Shown: positions 1-8,702 of the stretch, in pieces | How positions within the stretch are numbered: position 1 is the stretch's first letter | How the letters are laid out: every line of letters begins with the position of its first letter | Assembly: GCA_046518185.1 (NCBI GenBank) | Contig: JBKGRZ010000004.1 | Span: 443,468-507,467, forward strand | DNA length: 64,000 nt | Source of the DNA: Scandinavium vulneris_A | Lineage (GTDB): Bacteria; Pseudomonadota; Gammaproteobacteria; Enterobacterales; Enterobacteriaceae | Reading direction: 5' to 3' | Position numbers and translations under genes: made by a program | The notes under the pieces: generated by a model | Databases searched by the model: none | What the model was told of the DNA's origin: nothing | Seen by the model: the letters and a program-made list of their open reading frames with translations, nothing else

Positions 1-835
1 CAAGCGGTAGCGTAACCGTGCGTTGTTCATGACCAAAGTCGAGTCCGCTGATGACCGGAATGCGTAATCGCGACTGGAGATAAGCCATCATCTCCGGTAA
101 ATCGTAACCCGCGTCGTAATCATTCGGCTCCGCACCGCTAAAGCTGCCGAGCACGATCGCCTGCTGACGTCCAAGAATCCCGGCATGGAACAGTTGCAGC
201 AGCATACGCTCCACCCGGAACGGGTGTTCGTTGATGTCTTCCAGCACCAGAATGCCGTTGTCGATTTCCGGCAGCCACGGCGTGCCGACAAGGGATGTCA
301 GCATGGCCAGATTACCGCCCCACAGCGTGCCTTTCACGTCGCAGGCGGGGCCATTGCCTTGCCACTCGACGGTAAACGCAGGGTGACGCAGCGCGCGCCA
401 GAAGTGCTCGAGGGTAAATTCGTTCAGGCTATCGGCGCCGAAATTGCCCGCCAGCATCGGGCCACTGAAAGTGATCACCCCTTTGCATAGCAGCGCCATC
501 TGAATGGCGGTGAAATCGCTATGGCCGCAAATGAGTAGCGGGTCATGACGCTGGCGGGTGGCTAACGCCTGCCAGTCAATCATGTCGAGCAAACGACTGG
601 CACCGTAGCCACCGCGGACCGGCATCACAACGGTATTACTGCCCGCGAGCTGCGCCAACGCGTTGATATCGCCTGCACGCTCGGCTTCATTACCGGCAAA
701 ACGCTGCTGGCGACGCGTGAGAATCGACTGATTGTTAACCTGGTGTCCGGCCGCAGTCAGGCGCTCAATCCCGCGGATGGCGGCCTGTTGGTTAATGCAA
801 TAGCCCGATGGCGCAATCAGATGAAACAGATTCAT
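1..835 (-). CDS. ldcA: Murein tetrapeptide LD-carboxypeptidase LdcA (3' end off the window)
   Basis: Cytoplasmic serine peptidase of family S66 that removes the terminal D-Ala from murein tetrapeptides during peptidoglycan recycling. Reading from the ATG at 835, the protein begins MNLFHLIAPSGYCIN and carries the nucleophile-elbow motif GHSDFTA near residue 105 and the VLEDINEHPFRVERM stretch that holds the catalytic Glu. About 278 codons are inside the window out of roughly 304 expected; the C-terminus with the catalytic His lies beyond position 1. The gene is divergent from emtA, as in E. coli, so wall recycling and wall cleavage functions are adjacent. The reading frame is intact throughout the visible part. 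Confidence 0.93.
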   Translation of the reverse strand, partial: MNLFHLIAPSGYCINQQAAIRGIERLTAAGHQVNNQSILTRRQQRFAGNEAERAGDINALAQLAGSNTVVMPVRGGYGASRLLDMIDWQALATRQRHDPLLICGHSDFTAIQMALLCKGVITFSGPMLAGNFGADSLNEFTLEHFWRALRHPAFTVEWQGNGPACDVKGTLWGGNLAMLTSLVGTPWLPEIDNGILVLEDINEHPFRVERMLLQLFHAGILGRQQAIVLGSFSGAEPNDYDAGYDLPEMMAYLQSRLRIPVISGLDFGHEQRTVTLPL

Positions 836-927
836 GGCAATTCCTTGCTGAGAATGAAACGGTTATCATGCCGCCTGAACATCGCGTTGTCATTAGCGCC
901 GCACACTTCAGTGAAAAGGAAAGAAGC

Positions 928-1548
928 GTGAAATTGAGATGGTTTGTTGTTTTAGTTGTCTTGCTTGCCGGATGCAGTTCAAAACCGAAATACGATTACC
1001 GTAACCCACCTTATAACCCGACGGTGCCGGTGCAGCGTGCGATGCAATGGATGCCAATCAGCCAGAAGGCCGGGGCAGCGTGGGGGCTTGATCCTAAATT
1101 CATCACCGCCATTATCGCGGTGGAATCGGGCGGGAATCCTAACGTGGTCAGTAAATCGGGGGCCGTGGGCCTGATGCAGCTTAAACCGTCCACCGCCGGG
1201 CGGGAAGTGTATCGCTACATGGGCTGGAAGGGCGATCCCTCAGTCAGCGAGCTGAAAAACCCGGAACGTAACATCTCGATGGGCACCGCCTATTTCAGCA
1301 TCCTTGAGCACGGCGTGCTGGCGGGGATTAAAGATCCGGAAGTGATGCAGTATGCGTTGGTCACCTCTTACGTCAACGGCGCGGGCGCGCTGCTGCGTAC
1401 CTTCTCCTCCGATCGCAAAAAGGCGATAGAGGAGATTAACGATATGGATAAAGATGAGTTCTTCGACCACATCGTCAAAAACCACCCATCGCCACAGGCT
1501 CCGCGCTATATCTGGAAAGTGCAGAAGGCGATGGACGCTATCGATTAA
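928..1548 (+). CDS. emtA: Membrane-bound lytic murein transglycosylase EmtA (MltE)
   Basis: Outer-membrane lipoprotein of the Slt/GEWL fold that cleaves murein glycan strands endolytically, leaving 1,6-anhydro-MurNAc ends. The start is the GTG at 928, preceded by AAGGAAAGAAG; an upstream in-frame ATG at 808 has no ribosome site and would bury the signal peptide. The 206-residue product has a lipobox (VVLLAGCS), the catalytic Glu in ITAIIAVESGGNPN, and the GLMQLK and YVNGAGALL motifs of the family. Length matches E. coli EmtA (203). It is divergent from ldcA and convergent with ycgR, whose stop is immediately adjacent. Confidence 0.95.
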   Translation: MKLRWFVVLVVLLAGCSSKPKYDYRNPPYNPTVPVQRAMQWMPISQKAGAAWGLDPKFITAIIAVESGGNPNVVSKSGAVGLMQLKPSTAGREVYRYMGWKGDPSVSELKNPERNISMGTAYFSILEHGVLAGIKDPEVMQYALVTSYVNGAGALLRTFSSDRKKAIEEINDMDKDEFFDHIVKNHPSPQAPRYIWKVQKAMDAID

Positions 1549-2280
1549 CTAACGCACTTTATTTGCGCGCTCACGCGCCTCACGCTCCAGCGAGAAAATA
1601 ATCCGCTGGAGCGTGCGCTCCATTGCCGGGTTGACGTTGAGAAAACGAAAGCTCAGGCGCGGGGTACTAATCGTCTCATTTTTGCTGTCCACCACCTTGC
1701 GCTCGCTGAGCGAAATCAACTGCGCGTCGAAGTGAAATTTTCCCCATTCCCCCATATCGAGTTCCAGCTGCGGGATCATCACCCCAGCTTTCAGAATAGC
1801 CGGCGGCGCGGACTCCATCAGCGCACCCATTCCGCCGAGCGACAGGTCGCACAGACGAAAACGAATTTCACTTTTATCAGCCAGTTTTGCCCGGCAGTAA
1901 TAGATCGGGTGCAGTGGGGCGGAGATGCGGAAAAACTCACGGCGCTGAATAAACCACAGCGACGGAGGAATAGGCATGGTGAAGGCGGGCAAATCGAGGA
2001 ACTGACCAGGGTTCACCTTCGGCACGGTGAATTCTATTTTGGCTCCCTGAGTTTCGGCGGAAAGCGTGATATTTTCAGCACGCTGAACCGCGCGGTTTTC
2101 ATACTCCTGGCTACCATAGTCGATGATCAACGCCTGAGGAGAGATGTCGAGAATACGGCTAATAAATTGCGATGTTCCCCAGGAAACACGCAACGGGATA
2201 CGATCGCGGTGCAGATCGCGAAGAACGTTTAACACTGCCAGCGGATTTTGTTTCAGGAATTGCTCATTGTAATGACTCAC
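1549..2280 (-). CDS. ycgR: Flagellar brake protein YcgR (c-di-GMP-binding PilZ protein)
   Basis: When bound to cyclic di-GMP, YcgR docks on the flagellar motor and slows rotation. The 243-residue protein has the N-terminal YcgR domain, then a PilZ domain with the ligand motif QRREFFRIS (RxxxR) and DLSLGGMG (the D/NxSxxG motif). I chose the GTG at 2280 because AAGGAG lies nine bases upstream and the protein then starts VSHYNEQFLKQNPLAVL, aligned with E. coli MSHYHEQFLKQNPLAVL; the ATG at 2316 would add 12 residues without a ribosome site. A sigma-28 promoter upstream places it in the flagellar class 3 regulon, so the organism is expected to be motile. Confidence 0.94.
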   Translation of the reverse strand: MSHYNEQFLKQNPLAVLNVLRDLHRDRIPLRVSWGTSQFISRILDISPQALIIDYGSQEYENRAVQRAENITLSAETQGAKIEFTVPKVNPGQFLDLPAFTMPIPPSLWFIQRREFFRISAPLHPIYYCRAKLADKSEIRFRLCDLSLGGMGALMESAPPAILKAGVMIPQLELDMGEWGKFHFDAQLISLSERKVVDSKNETISTPRLSFRFLNVNPAMERTLQRIIFSLEREARERANKVR

Positions 2281-2316
2281 GCCCGGTCGCTCCTTAATTG
2301 ACAGAGATTCGATCAA

Positions 2317-2343
2317 CTATCGGCAGCGCCCAACAGAACTTAA
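2317..2343 (-). promoter_or_regulatory. Sigma-28 (FliA) promoter for ycgR
   Basis: On the minus strand TTAAGTTC is followed after exactly 11 bases by GCCGATAG. The FliA consensus is TAAAGTTT-N11-GCCGATAA, so the spacing is exact, 7 of 8 bases of the -10 element match and 6 of 8 of the -35 element. It lies 37 bases upstream of the ycgR GTG. ycgR is a FliA-dependent gene in E. coli. Confidence 0.8.
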
Positions 2344-2489
2344 TACAAACGGGTGAAAAATTTTGATCGAATAATTTTTTCCATCGTTGACCAACCTTTT
2401 CGGAAGGATTCCCTATACTTAAGATAAGCAGAGATTACAATAATCCTGTTTTTATTGTGGTTATTTTGTTTATTAGGAGGGTGGTTAAA

Positions 2490-2744
2490 ATGGGTATTCT
2501 GACCTGGATTATATTCGGACTGATTGCGGGTGTTATTGCCAAACTGCTGATGCCAGGACGTGACGGCGGCGGCTTTATTCTAACCTGTATTTTGGGGATT
2601 GTCGGTGCCGTGGTCGGTGGCTGGCTGGCAACCATGTTCGGTATTGGTGATGTGTCTGGCTTTAACCTGCACAGTTTCCTGGTGGCGGTTGTAGGTGCCA
2701 TTGTGGTGCTGCTGGTGTTCCGATTGCTGCGTCGCAACGCTTAA
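2490..2744 (+). CDS. ymgE: GlsB/YeaQ/YmgE family stress-associated membrane protein
   Basis: A small inner-membrane protein of 84 residues with three hydrophobic segments (about 1-22, 28-50, 58-80), glycine-rich and starting MGILTWIIFGLIAG, typical of the transglycosylase-associated/YmgE family of unknown biochemical function. I use the ATG at 2490, preceded by a strong GGAGGGTGG; the upstream frame to 2457 adds only 11 residues. In E. coli ymgE lies in the same place between ycgR and treA. A REP element follows the stop. Confidence 0.85.
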   Translation: MGILTWIIFGLIAGVIAKLLMPGRDGGGFILTCILGIVGAVVGGWLATMFGIGDVSGFNLHSFLVAVVGAIVVLLVFRLLRRNA

Positions 2745-2750
2745 GTACAG

Positions 2751-2823
2751 TTGCCCGGCGGCACAGGCTTTCCGGGCCTACGGATTACACGGTAGGCCCG
2801 GCAAGCGTAGCGCCACCGGGCAA
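2751..2823. repeat. REP/BIME-type palindromic element
   Basis: GCCCGGCGGC at the left end faces CGCCACCGGGC at the right, with an inner pair GGGCCTACG / GTAGGCCC, giving the long cloverleaf palindrome typical of enterobacterial REP units. It occupies the convergent gap between ymgE and the siderophore receptor gene, the usual REP position, and resembles the element at 29795-29866. Confidence 0.8.
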
Positions 2824-2838
2824 TTTTCTCTTTTATTC

Positions 2839-4959
2839 TCAGAAATCATATCCGACGGTGGCAATCACCGAACGCTCTGCACCCCAATAGCAGTTATTGG
2901 TGCCGTAACAGCCGGAAATATACTCTCTGTCAGTCAGGTTATTCGCATTCACCTGTAAATACGCGCCTTTAAGGGCAGATGTCCAGGCCCCGAGATCGGC
3001 GCGAATCATCGCATCAAACAGAGTGGTTGACGGCAGACGTTCGGTATTGGCGTCGTCAGCCCACTGCTTGCCGATATAACGCACACCCGCGCCCGCGCTG
3101 ATCCCGTAATCAAACTTATAGTGCGCCCACAGGGAAGCCATCTGGTCCGGCGTCAGCTGTGGCGTATTATCGTCAGTGCCATCTTTGGTATCGGCAAAGC
3201 GCAGACGGTTCCAGGTGTAGCCCGCGATGGTGCTCAGGCGTGGCGTGAGCTGGTTGCGCGCTTCCAGTTCCACCCCTTGCGAATGCACTTTCCCGGCGGG
3301 CAGGAAGGTTGCGGTGGCAATATTCGGGTCACGGGTGGCGACGTCTTTCTGCGTCAGGTCATACATCGCAATGCTGTACATGTCGGCAGTACCCGGCGGC
3401 TGAAACTTCAGACCCGCTTCGAACTGCTCGGCGGTGGTCGGTTTCAGCAGCGTACCATCCGGACCGGACAGCATCGCAGGGGTGATCGCCTGGCTGTAGC
3501 TCATGTACGGTGACAGGCCATTCTCAAAGGCATACAGCAGCGAGGCGCGGCTGCTGATATGGTCATCGGAACGGCGCGACGAGGTGCCAAAGGTATCGCT
3601 CACCTGCTGGGAAACAATGCGGTCATAACGTGTGGAGAGGTCCGCATGCCAGCGGTTCCACACCATCTCATCCTGCAGATAGATGCCGGTCTGATAATAG
3701 CGACGATTGTTATAATCGCTGTAGGTCACGGTATGCCCGGTCTGTGCGGTATACCCGGTAAACGGATTGAGTGGATTGGCGCTGCCCGCACCGGTCCACA
3801 GGTCATTGCGGAAGCGATGATATTCTCCGCCCAGCACCACGGTGTGCGATACGTCGCCGGTGTTGAAATCGGCCTTAATACGGTTATCGGTTGACCAACC
3901 GTCGAGCGAGCCTTCAGAACCGCTGTACCCACGTGCCAGCATATCGCTGTCGCCTATCCAGCCCACCTGATAAACCTGATCCAGATTGACATCCGAGTGG
4001 GTATAGCTCCCGCTGGAAGAGACCGACCAGACATCGTCGAACTGGTGATTAAATTCATAGCTGTAGATCTGCTCGCGGCGCTGATAACCATCGCCCGGAT
4101 CGCCTTCGTTCGTGTGATTGCTCAGCTTGCGGCCGTTGTGTTCATAGCGGGTGCCATCCAACGGCAGCGAGCCGTGGTAGCCGCCGGACGGATCTTTTTG
4201 CAGATAGGCCCGCAGCAGCAGGCTGGTGTCAGAATCGGGTTGCCACAGCAGCGACGGGGAGATGGCGTACCGTTCTTCGCGGGTGTTATCCACCTGCGTA
4301 TCGGTATTGCGGGTAATGCCAATCACCCGGTATGCCCACTGGTCGTTAATGGCATCGGTATAATCGAATGCCGCGCCTTTGGTGCCCTGCGTGCCGCCAA
4401 ACACCTGCCCGTGGCCTTCAGAACTAAACTGCGGGCGCTTGGAGGTCAGGTTTACCAGCCCGCCTGGCACGCTCTGGCCGTATAGCGCGGAAGAAGGACC
4501 TTTGATAACGTCGATGCGGTCGAGGAACCACGGATCAATCTGAATGACGTTATGGCTGCCGCCATCGCTCATCAGACGCATCCCGTCGAGGAAAATGTTA
4601 TCCACGTCGCCGCCGTGATAGCCGCGCAGGGAAATGGCGTCGAAGCGGGTGGCCGAGCCGCCAAAGGTGCTATACACCCCCGGGGTGTAGCTCAGCGCCT
4701 GGCTGACGTTAGTCACACCCTGATCTTCCATCTGCTCACGGGTCACTACCGATACCGACTGGGCGGTGGTGATGAGGGGTTGATCGGTTTTGGTCGAACC
4801 GGTGGATGTTTTAGCGGTGTAGCCTTTGGTCGGAGCGGTAGCGGATTCAACCGGCTGGGCCGTGACGACCACCGTTTCTTCTGCGAAAGTCGAGCAGGGG
4901 AACGCCAGCGCCAGGGCGCAAAAGACCGACGAGCGTTTAAGAAGCAAAGTGTTATTCAT
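2839..4959 (-). CDS. TonB-dependent siderophore receptor (FhuA/FoxA-like)
   Basis: Outer-membrane 22-strand barrel that imports ferric siderophore with TonB energy. From the ATG at 4959 the 706-residue protein has a signal peptide ending near CSTFAEE, a TonB box (ETVVVTA), a plug domain (QSVSVVTREQMEDQGV, LRGYHGGDVDNIFLDGMRL, IKGPSSALYGQSVPGG), and a barrel ending in the aromatic C-terminus VGYDF. The last part (NLTDREYISGCYGTNNCYWG) resembles ferrichrome/ferrioxamine receptors, so a hydroxamate siderophore is the likely cargo, but the substrate cannot be proven here. An in-frame ATG at 5028 would add 23 residues ahead of the signal peptide and is rejected. No siderophore synthesis or ABC genes are adjacent. 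It lies between ymgE and treA, where E. coli has no receptor. Confidence 0.88.
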   Translation of the reverse strand: MNNTLLLKRSSVFCALALAFPCSTFAEETVVVTAQPVESATAPTKGYTAKTSTGSTKTDQPLITTAQSVSVVTREQMEDQGVTNVSQALSYTPGVYSTFGGSATRFDAISLRGYHGGDVDNIFLDGMRLMSDGGSHNVIQIDPWFLDRIDVIKGPSSALYGQSVPGGLVNLTSKRPQFSSEGHGQVFGGTQGTKGAAFDYTDAINDQWAYRVIGITRNTDTQVDNTREERYAISPSLLWQPDSDTSLLLRAYLQKDPSGGYHGSLPLDGTRYEHNGRKLSNHTNEGDPGDGYQRREQIYSYEFNHQFDDVWSVSSSGSYTHSDVNLDQVYQVGWIGDSDMLARGYSGSEGSLDGWSTDNRIKADFNTGDVSHTVVLGGEYHRFRNDLWTGAGSANPLNPFTGYTAQTGHTVTYSDYNNRRYYQTGIYLQDEMVWNRWHADLSTRYDRIVSQQVSDTFGTSSRRSDDHISSRASLLYAFENGLSPYMSYSQAITPAMLSGPDGTLLKPTTAEQFEAGLKFQPPGTADMYSIAMYDLTQKDVATRDPNIATATFLPAGKVHSQGVELEARNQLTPRLSTIAGYTWNRLRFADTKDGTDDNTPQLTPDQMASLWAHYKFDYGISAGAGVRYIGKQWADDANTERLPSTTLFDAMIRADLGAWTSALKGAYLQVNANNLTDREYISGCYGTNNCYWGAERSVIATVGYDF

Positions 4960-5042
4960 TGCATAATCCTGAAAAACGCGGCCTGGCACTCCTGTGCGCC
5001 ACCGTGTCAAAAGGTGCGAAAATGTCATTTTTCGTTAAAAAA

Positions 5043-5060
5043 GAATGCGAATTATTATTG
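5043..5060. promoter_or_regulatory. Possible Fur box upstream of the siderophore receptor
   Basis: GAATGCGAATTATTATTG (read on the plus strand) resembles the Fur consensus GATAATGATAATCATTATC as overlapping NAT-rich hexamers, about 85 bases upstream of the receptor ATG. The match is partial; iron control is expected for this gene class. Confidence 0.45.
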
Positions 5061-5096
5061 TTTGCGTTTGCGAGGTCAAGTGAAGGACTGAGCACA

Positions 5097-5120
5097 CCTG
5101 CTACCATTTTTGGTAGCAGG
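5097..5120 (-). terminator. Hairpin after treA
   Basis: CCTGCTACC and GGTAGCAGG form a perfect 9-bp stem with a 6-base loop, 13 bases beyond the treA stop and before the receptor promoter region. There is no T-run, so it may stabilise the 3' end rather than be a full intrinsic terminator. Confidence 0.5.
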
Positions 5121-5133
5121 CTGCGGGTGGGGA

Positions 5134-6888
5134 TTAGGCTTTTTCAGCCGGAGCGAGAGGCGCCGTTGCAGGCGTAGGCGTTTTGTCCGCCTCAGGGGCT
5201 TTCTTGTCTGATGGGGCGGGGCTGGCCGCCGGGGCTGGACGGTTTTTAGGCACGTCGTCGCACGGCTGCGCTTTCGGGCAGATCAAATCCAGCATTTTCA
5301 GGGTCACGCCGTTACTCCAGCCGAAGCCGTCCTGTAACGGATATTCCCCGCCACCACCGCCGGTGCCGGTTGAGGTGATGTCATATTTCTCGACCAGTTT
5401 TTGCTGGCTGTCGTAGGTGTGTTGCACGTTGGTCAGGAAACGCCAGCTGACCTCCATCGCAATCTTATCCTTGCCATAGTTCTGCAGCCCTTCGGCGGCG
5501 ACCCATTGCAGCGGGGCCCAGCCGTTCGGCGCATCCCATTGCTGACCGCTGTTCACGGTGGTGGTGGTGATGCCGCCCGGTTTCAGCAGGCGGGATTCAG
5601 TAACCGACGCCATTTTCGCCGCGCGATCGCTGGAGGCCGCATTCACATACAGCGGGAACAACGCGGCGGCAGTCAGCTGATTACGCACCTTCTGGGTTTT
5701 CAAATCGTAATCGGCGTACCAACCCTCTTTGTCATTCCACAGGTGATGTTCGATGGCCTTCTGGCGGTCGTTGGCCATTGCGTCATAACGCGCCGCTTTG
5801 GCATCATCTCCGGCAGCTTTGCTGGCGCTGGCGATGATTTTTTCCATTTTGAACATCAGGGCATTAAGGTCGACCGGCACAATGCTGGTGGTGCGGATGG
5901 TGCTGAGTTTTTGCGGGTCGTCCATCCAGCGCGAACTGAAGTCCCAACCGGACGCGGCGGCAGAGCGCAGGTCGCGGTAAATTTCGGTCGCCGGGCGGTT
6001 CGGATTGCTCTTGGCCGTATTCACATCATCAAGCCATGATTCCGGGCGCGGGGTGTCTTTGTCATCCCAGTAGCGGTTGAGCACCGCGCCGTCGTTAAGT
6101 TTCACCACCCGTTTGTCGGCCTTACCGTTTTGCAGTGAATCCTGACCGTCCATCCAGTAGGCGTGCTCTTTTTCCATCTGCGGCAGATAGGTTTTCAGCG
6201 CATCGCGGTCGTGAGTAGCCAGCAGTTCAACCATCAGCGAGAAGAACGGCGGCTGCGAGCGGCTCAGATAGTAGCTGCGGTTACCGTTTGGAATATGGCC
6301 CCAGGTGTCAATTTCATAGGCAAAGTTGGCAACCATATCCTCGATTTTGTCCCAGTGACCGCTTTCCGCCAGGCCGAGCATGGTGAAATAACTGTCCCAG
6401 TAATAGACCTCACGGAAGCGTCCGCCGGGCACGACATACGGCTTGGGCAGCGGCAGCAGGGAATCCCATTTTGCGGCGCTGTCGGTGGTGCGGGTCAGAA
6501 CCGGCCACAGGCCATCAATATGGGCCCGCAGGCTCTGGCCTTTCGGCGGCACGTATTTGTCTTTTTCCTGCGGCAGGGTGAAGTTCACCTCCACAAAATG
6601 GCGCAGGTCAAAACTGCTCTGATTTCGCTGCATCCGGTAATCGGCGAGGATCATTAACGGATCCCCGTTAGGCACCGCATCGGCAAAGGTTTTCTGGTCC
6701 GGGAACAGCTTCGCGCTCTGCACGTCATTGAACAGCGGGCCAAACAAAATATCCGGCGATTGCGGCGTGGCGGTCTGGACATCGTCAGCCTGGGCTGAGG
6801 CCACGCTTAACGAAAGTAGGGCACCGCCGAGGGCCAGTTGCAGAGCAAAGTACAGTGAGTCAGGACGGCGCAAAACGGGTTTATTCAT
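5134..6888 (-). CDS. treA: Periplasmic trehalase TreA
   Basis: Glycoside hydrolase family 37 enzyme that splits trehalose into two glucose units in the periplasm, allowing growth on trehalose under high osmolarity. The 584-residue protein has a signal peptide (cleavage near SVASAQA), the first family signature PGGRFREVYYWDSYF around residues 155-170, the acid catalyst region, and the second signature QWDAPNGWAPLQ. E. coli TreA is 565 residues; the extra length is an Ala/Pro/Lys-rich C-terminal tail (from about residue 545) with repeated PAP and TPT motifs, probably unstructured. The ATG at 6888 has AGGAG upstream. It is the last minus-strand gene before the receptor; the terminator at 7013-7045 separates it from iadA. 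Confidence 0.96.
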   Translation of the reverse strand: MNKPVLRRPDSLYFALQLALGGALLSLSVASAQADDVQTATPQSPDILFGPLFNDVQSAKLFPDQKTFADAVPNGDPLMILADYRMQRNQSSFDLRHFVEVNFTLPQEKDKYVPPKGQSLRAHIDGLWPVLTRTTDSAAKWDSLLPLPKPYVVPGGRFREVYYWDSYFTMLGLAESGHWDKIEDMVANFAYEIDTWGHIPNGNRSYYLSRSQPPFFSLMVELLATHDRDALKTYLPQMEKEHAYWMDGQDSLQNGKADKRVVKLNDGAVLNRYWDDKDTPRPESWLDDVNTAKSNPNRPATEIYRDLRSAAASGWDFSSRWMDDPQKLSTIRTTSIVPVDLNALMFKMEKIIASASKAAGDDAKAARYDAMANDRQKAIEHHLWNDKEGWYADYDLKTQKVRNQLTAAALFPLYVNAASSDRAAKMASVTESRLLKPGGITTTTVNSGQQWDAPNGWAPLQWVAAEGLQNYGKDKIAMEVSWRFLTNVQHTYDSQQKLVEKYDITSTGTGGGGGEYPLQDGFGWSNGVTLKMLDLICPKAQPCDDVPKNRPAPAASPAPSDKKAPEADKTPTPATAPLAPAEKA

Positions 6889-7012
6889 TGTTGATTCTCC
6901 TTTTTAGCTGCGCAGTTTCCGCTGTTAACAACCATAGCCGAATATCGTTCCCCGCGCGTGTTACAGATAACGTTTCGCGCATTTCCAGAAAAATTACCGT
7001 TGCGTTTCAAAT

Positions 7013-7045
7013 AAAAAAACGCAAACCCGATAACCGGGCTTGCGT
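7013..7045 (-). terminator. Intrinsic terminator of the yjiH-yjiG-iadA operon
   Basis: On the minus strand an 11-bp stem (ACGCAAGCCCG / CGGGTTTGCGT with one mismatch) closes a short TTAT-type loop and is followed by seven T residues. It begins about 24 bases after the iadA stop. Confidence 0.85.
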
Positions 7046-7068
7046 GCAACGATCATATCAGGCGGATA

Positions 7069-8232
7069 TTACTCGAAGGTTCCCCGTACGAAGGCTTTCC
7101 CGTCGCGGACCATCTGTTTTCCTTTGGCCCATACCGCGCGGAGTTGCATCTGGTCGTCGAGCATCAGCAGGTCTGCATCACCACCGGGAGCCAGACGCCC
7201 TTTCTGAGGCAGGTCAAGGAAGGTCGCCACGTTGCGGGTCAGCGGGCAGAGCGCCTGCTCCAGCGGCAACTTATGCTGCACCACCAGCTTTCGCAGTGTT
7301 TCCAGTAATGACTCAAAACCGGCGACGCCTATCCCGGTCAGATTCCCCCGGTCGTCAAATTTCGGCTGACTGCCGTTCCCGTCTGAACTGAGCGTTATCT
7401 GGGCCAGCGGGACGTCCGCCTGCAGCGCACGCATAATCGCCGTTGCGGGATCGATCGGTGCCTCAATGCTACTGGTAATGTCGATAAACCCGCCATCACG
7501 GGCAAACTGCAACGCCGCGATAAACAACGGCTCAGCACGATTGACATGGGTCGGGAGCAGTTTGCCAATCGGTACATCAGCATGGCGCAGGATTTCCCGC
7601 AATGGCTCCAGTTCGCGCGGGCTGTTACCCATATGGAACACGCTTATACCGGCTTTTGCCCCCAGCAAGCCACCCACCCGCGCCTGGGCCGCCATCTGCG
7701 CCAGTTGCTCAATGGCCGGGGCCGATGAGCGATGATCGGAAATGGCGCACTTCACGCCAATCACCTTATCAATAAGCGCCACGTCCCGGTCAACCGATCC
7801 GGTAATCGTCGGAGAGGGGAGGGAATAGGACCCGGTCAGCATCCAGGCGCTAATGCCTTCCGCCTCCAGCGCCCGGGTTTTCGCCAGCAGTGACTCCGGG
7901 TGACGGGTAATACCATCCGTTCCCAATAATCCAACCACAGATGTCACCCCGGCTTCCACCAGGCGCGACAAACGCACCTCTGGGGTGCGGGTATGCGGGC
8001 CAGCTTCGCCCCCGCCGCCAATCAGGTGCACGTGCTGGTCAATAAAGCCCGGGCACAGGATGGCACCGTTGAGGTCAATGACCTCACAGCCAGGAATAAC
8101 TGTGGCTTCGATGTGGGGCGCTATCGCCACGATTTTACCGCCTGCGACCAGCAGATCCTGGCGGCCTAAATTTTCTGGCGCATAGAGCTGCGCCTGTTTG
8201 AACAGGGTCAAACCGTACTCAGAAAAATCCAT
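7069..8232 (-). CDS. iadA: Isoaspartyl dipeptidase IadA
   Basis: Amidohydrolase-superfamily zinc peptidase that hydrolyses beta-aspartyl dipeptides arising from damaged proteins. Visible are the metal motif IDQHVHLIGGGGEAGP near residue 62, the carboxylated-lysine region GVKCAISDHRSS, HMGNSPRELEP, THVNR and LSSDGNGSQP, all matching E. coli IadA. I use the ATG at 8232 with TGAGGT upstream, giving 387 residues (E. coli 390); the longer frame to 8265 overlaps yjiG and has no ribosome site. It is the last gene of yjiH-yjiG-iadA, the same trio as in E. coli, which argues that the two membrane proteins handle the dipeptides or their products. Confidence 0.95.
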   Translation of the reverse strand: MDFSEYGLTLFKQAQLYAPENLGRQDLLVAGGKIVAIAPHIEATVIPGCEVIDLNGAILCPGFIDQHVHLIGGGGEAGPHTRTPEVRLSRLVEAGVTSVVGLLGTDGITRHPESLLAKTRALEAEGISAWMLTGSYSLPSPTITGSVDRDVALIDKVIGVKCAISDHRSSAPAIEQLAQMAAQARVGGLLGAKAGISVFHMGNSPRELEPLREILRHADVPIGKLLPTHVNRAEPLFIAALQFARDGGFIDITSSIEAPIDPATAIMRALQADVPLAQITLSSDGNGSQPKFDDRGNLTGIGVAGFESLLETLRKLVVQHKLPLEQALCPLTRNVATFLDLPQKGRLAPGGDADLLMLDDQMQLRAVWAKGKQMVRDGKAFVRGTFE

Positions 8233-8240
8233 TTTTAACC

Positions 8241-8702
8241 TCAGACAATCAGTTGCATAACCCAAATCGAGAGCAGGGCATTGATGACGCAGACCGCGAT
8301 AATGTGCGGATAATATTTGGGCAGCACACCCGCCGTTCCCAGGCAGCGGCCGACGTTCTGCACCGGGTTGCCCATCAGATAGATAGCGGGCAACAGGACG
8401 GTGGCATCATGACCATTTAAACTGCCCGCCATGATCAGGCTGGCGCAAACCCCGACCCCGCCGCCCATGCTCATTACCGCAGCCAGTAGCACCGTTGCCG
8501 CTTCGCCAGGTAAGCCCCACAGCGCCATAATCGGTTCGCAGACCTTACCGACTATCTCCAACAGTCCGGTGACCTTCAACGCCTGGATAATCACGAAAGC
8601 CATCACCACATTTGGCAGCAGGCTGGTGGTGGCGATGGTGAACCCTCTTCTGGCGCCATCAATAAACATGTCCATCACGTTTTTATGCGCTTGCGTTGTC
8701 AT
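8241..8702 (-). CDS. yjiG: YjiG inner-membrane protein (SpmB/nucleoside-recognition family)
   Basis: A 153-residue multi-spanning membrane protein with about four hydrophobic segments and the family motif GLPGEAATVLLAAVMSMGGG. It is nearly collinear with E. coli YjiG (153 residues, same N-terminus MTTQ-KNVMDMFIDGARRGFTIATT). Its start overlaps the end of yjiH by 20 bases, indicating translational coupling. Function is not established; SpmA/SpmB-type pairs are thought to act as transporters, and linkage to iadA suggests dipeptide transport. Confidence 0.88.
   Translation of the reverse strand: MTTQAHKNVMDMFIDGARRGFTIATTSLLPNVVMAFVIIQALKVTGLLEIVGKVCEPIMALWGLPGEAATVLLAAVMSMGGGVGVCASLIMAGSLNGHDATVLLPAIYLMGNPVQNVGRCLGTAGVLPKYYPHIIAVCVINALLSIWVMQLIV

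Noticed and set aside
3997..4485. 162-codon open frame opposite the siderophore receptor
   Set aside because: Antisense shadow of a well-supported receptor gene.
5401..6039. 212-codon open frame opposite treA
   Set aside because: Antisense shadow of a clear trehalase gene with high GC; no ribosome site or recognisable domain.
7069..8232. IadA as a hydantoinase step of ergothioneine breakdown
   Set aside because: It matches E. coli IadA closely and has the same yjiH-yjiG partners, so the isoaspartyl dipeptidase role is preferred.
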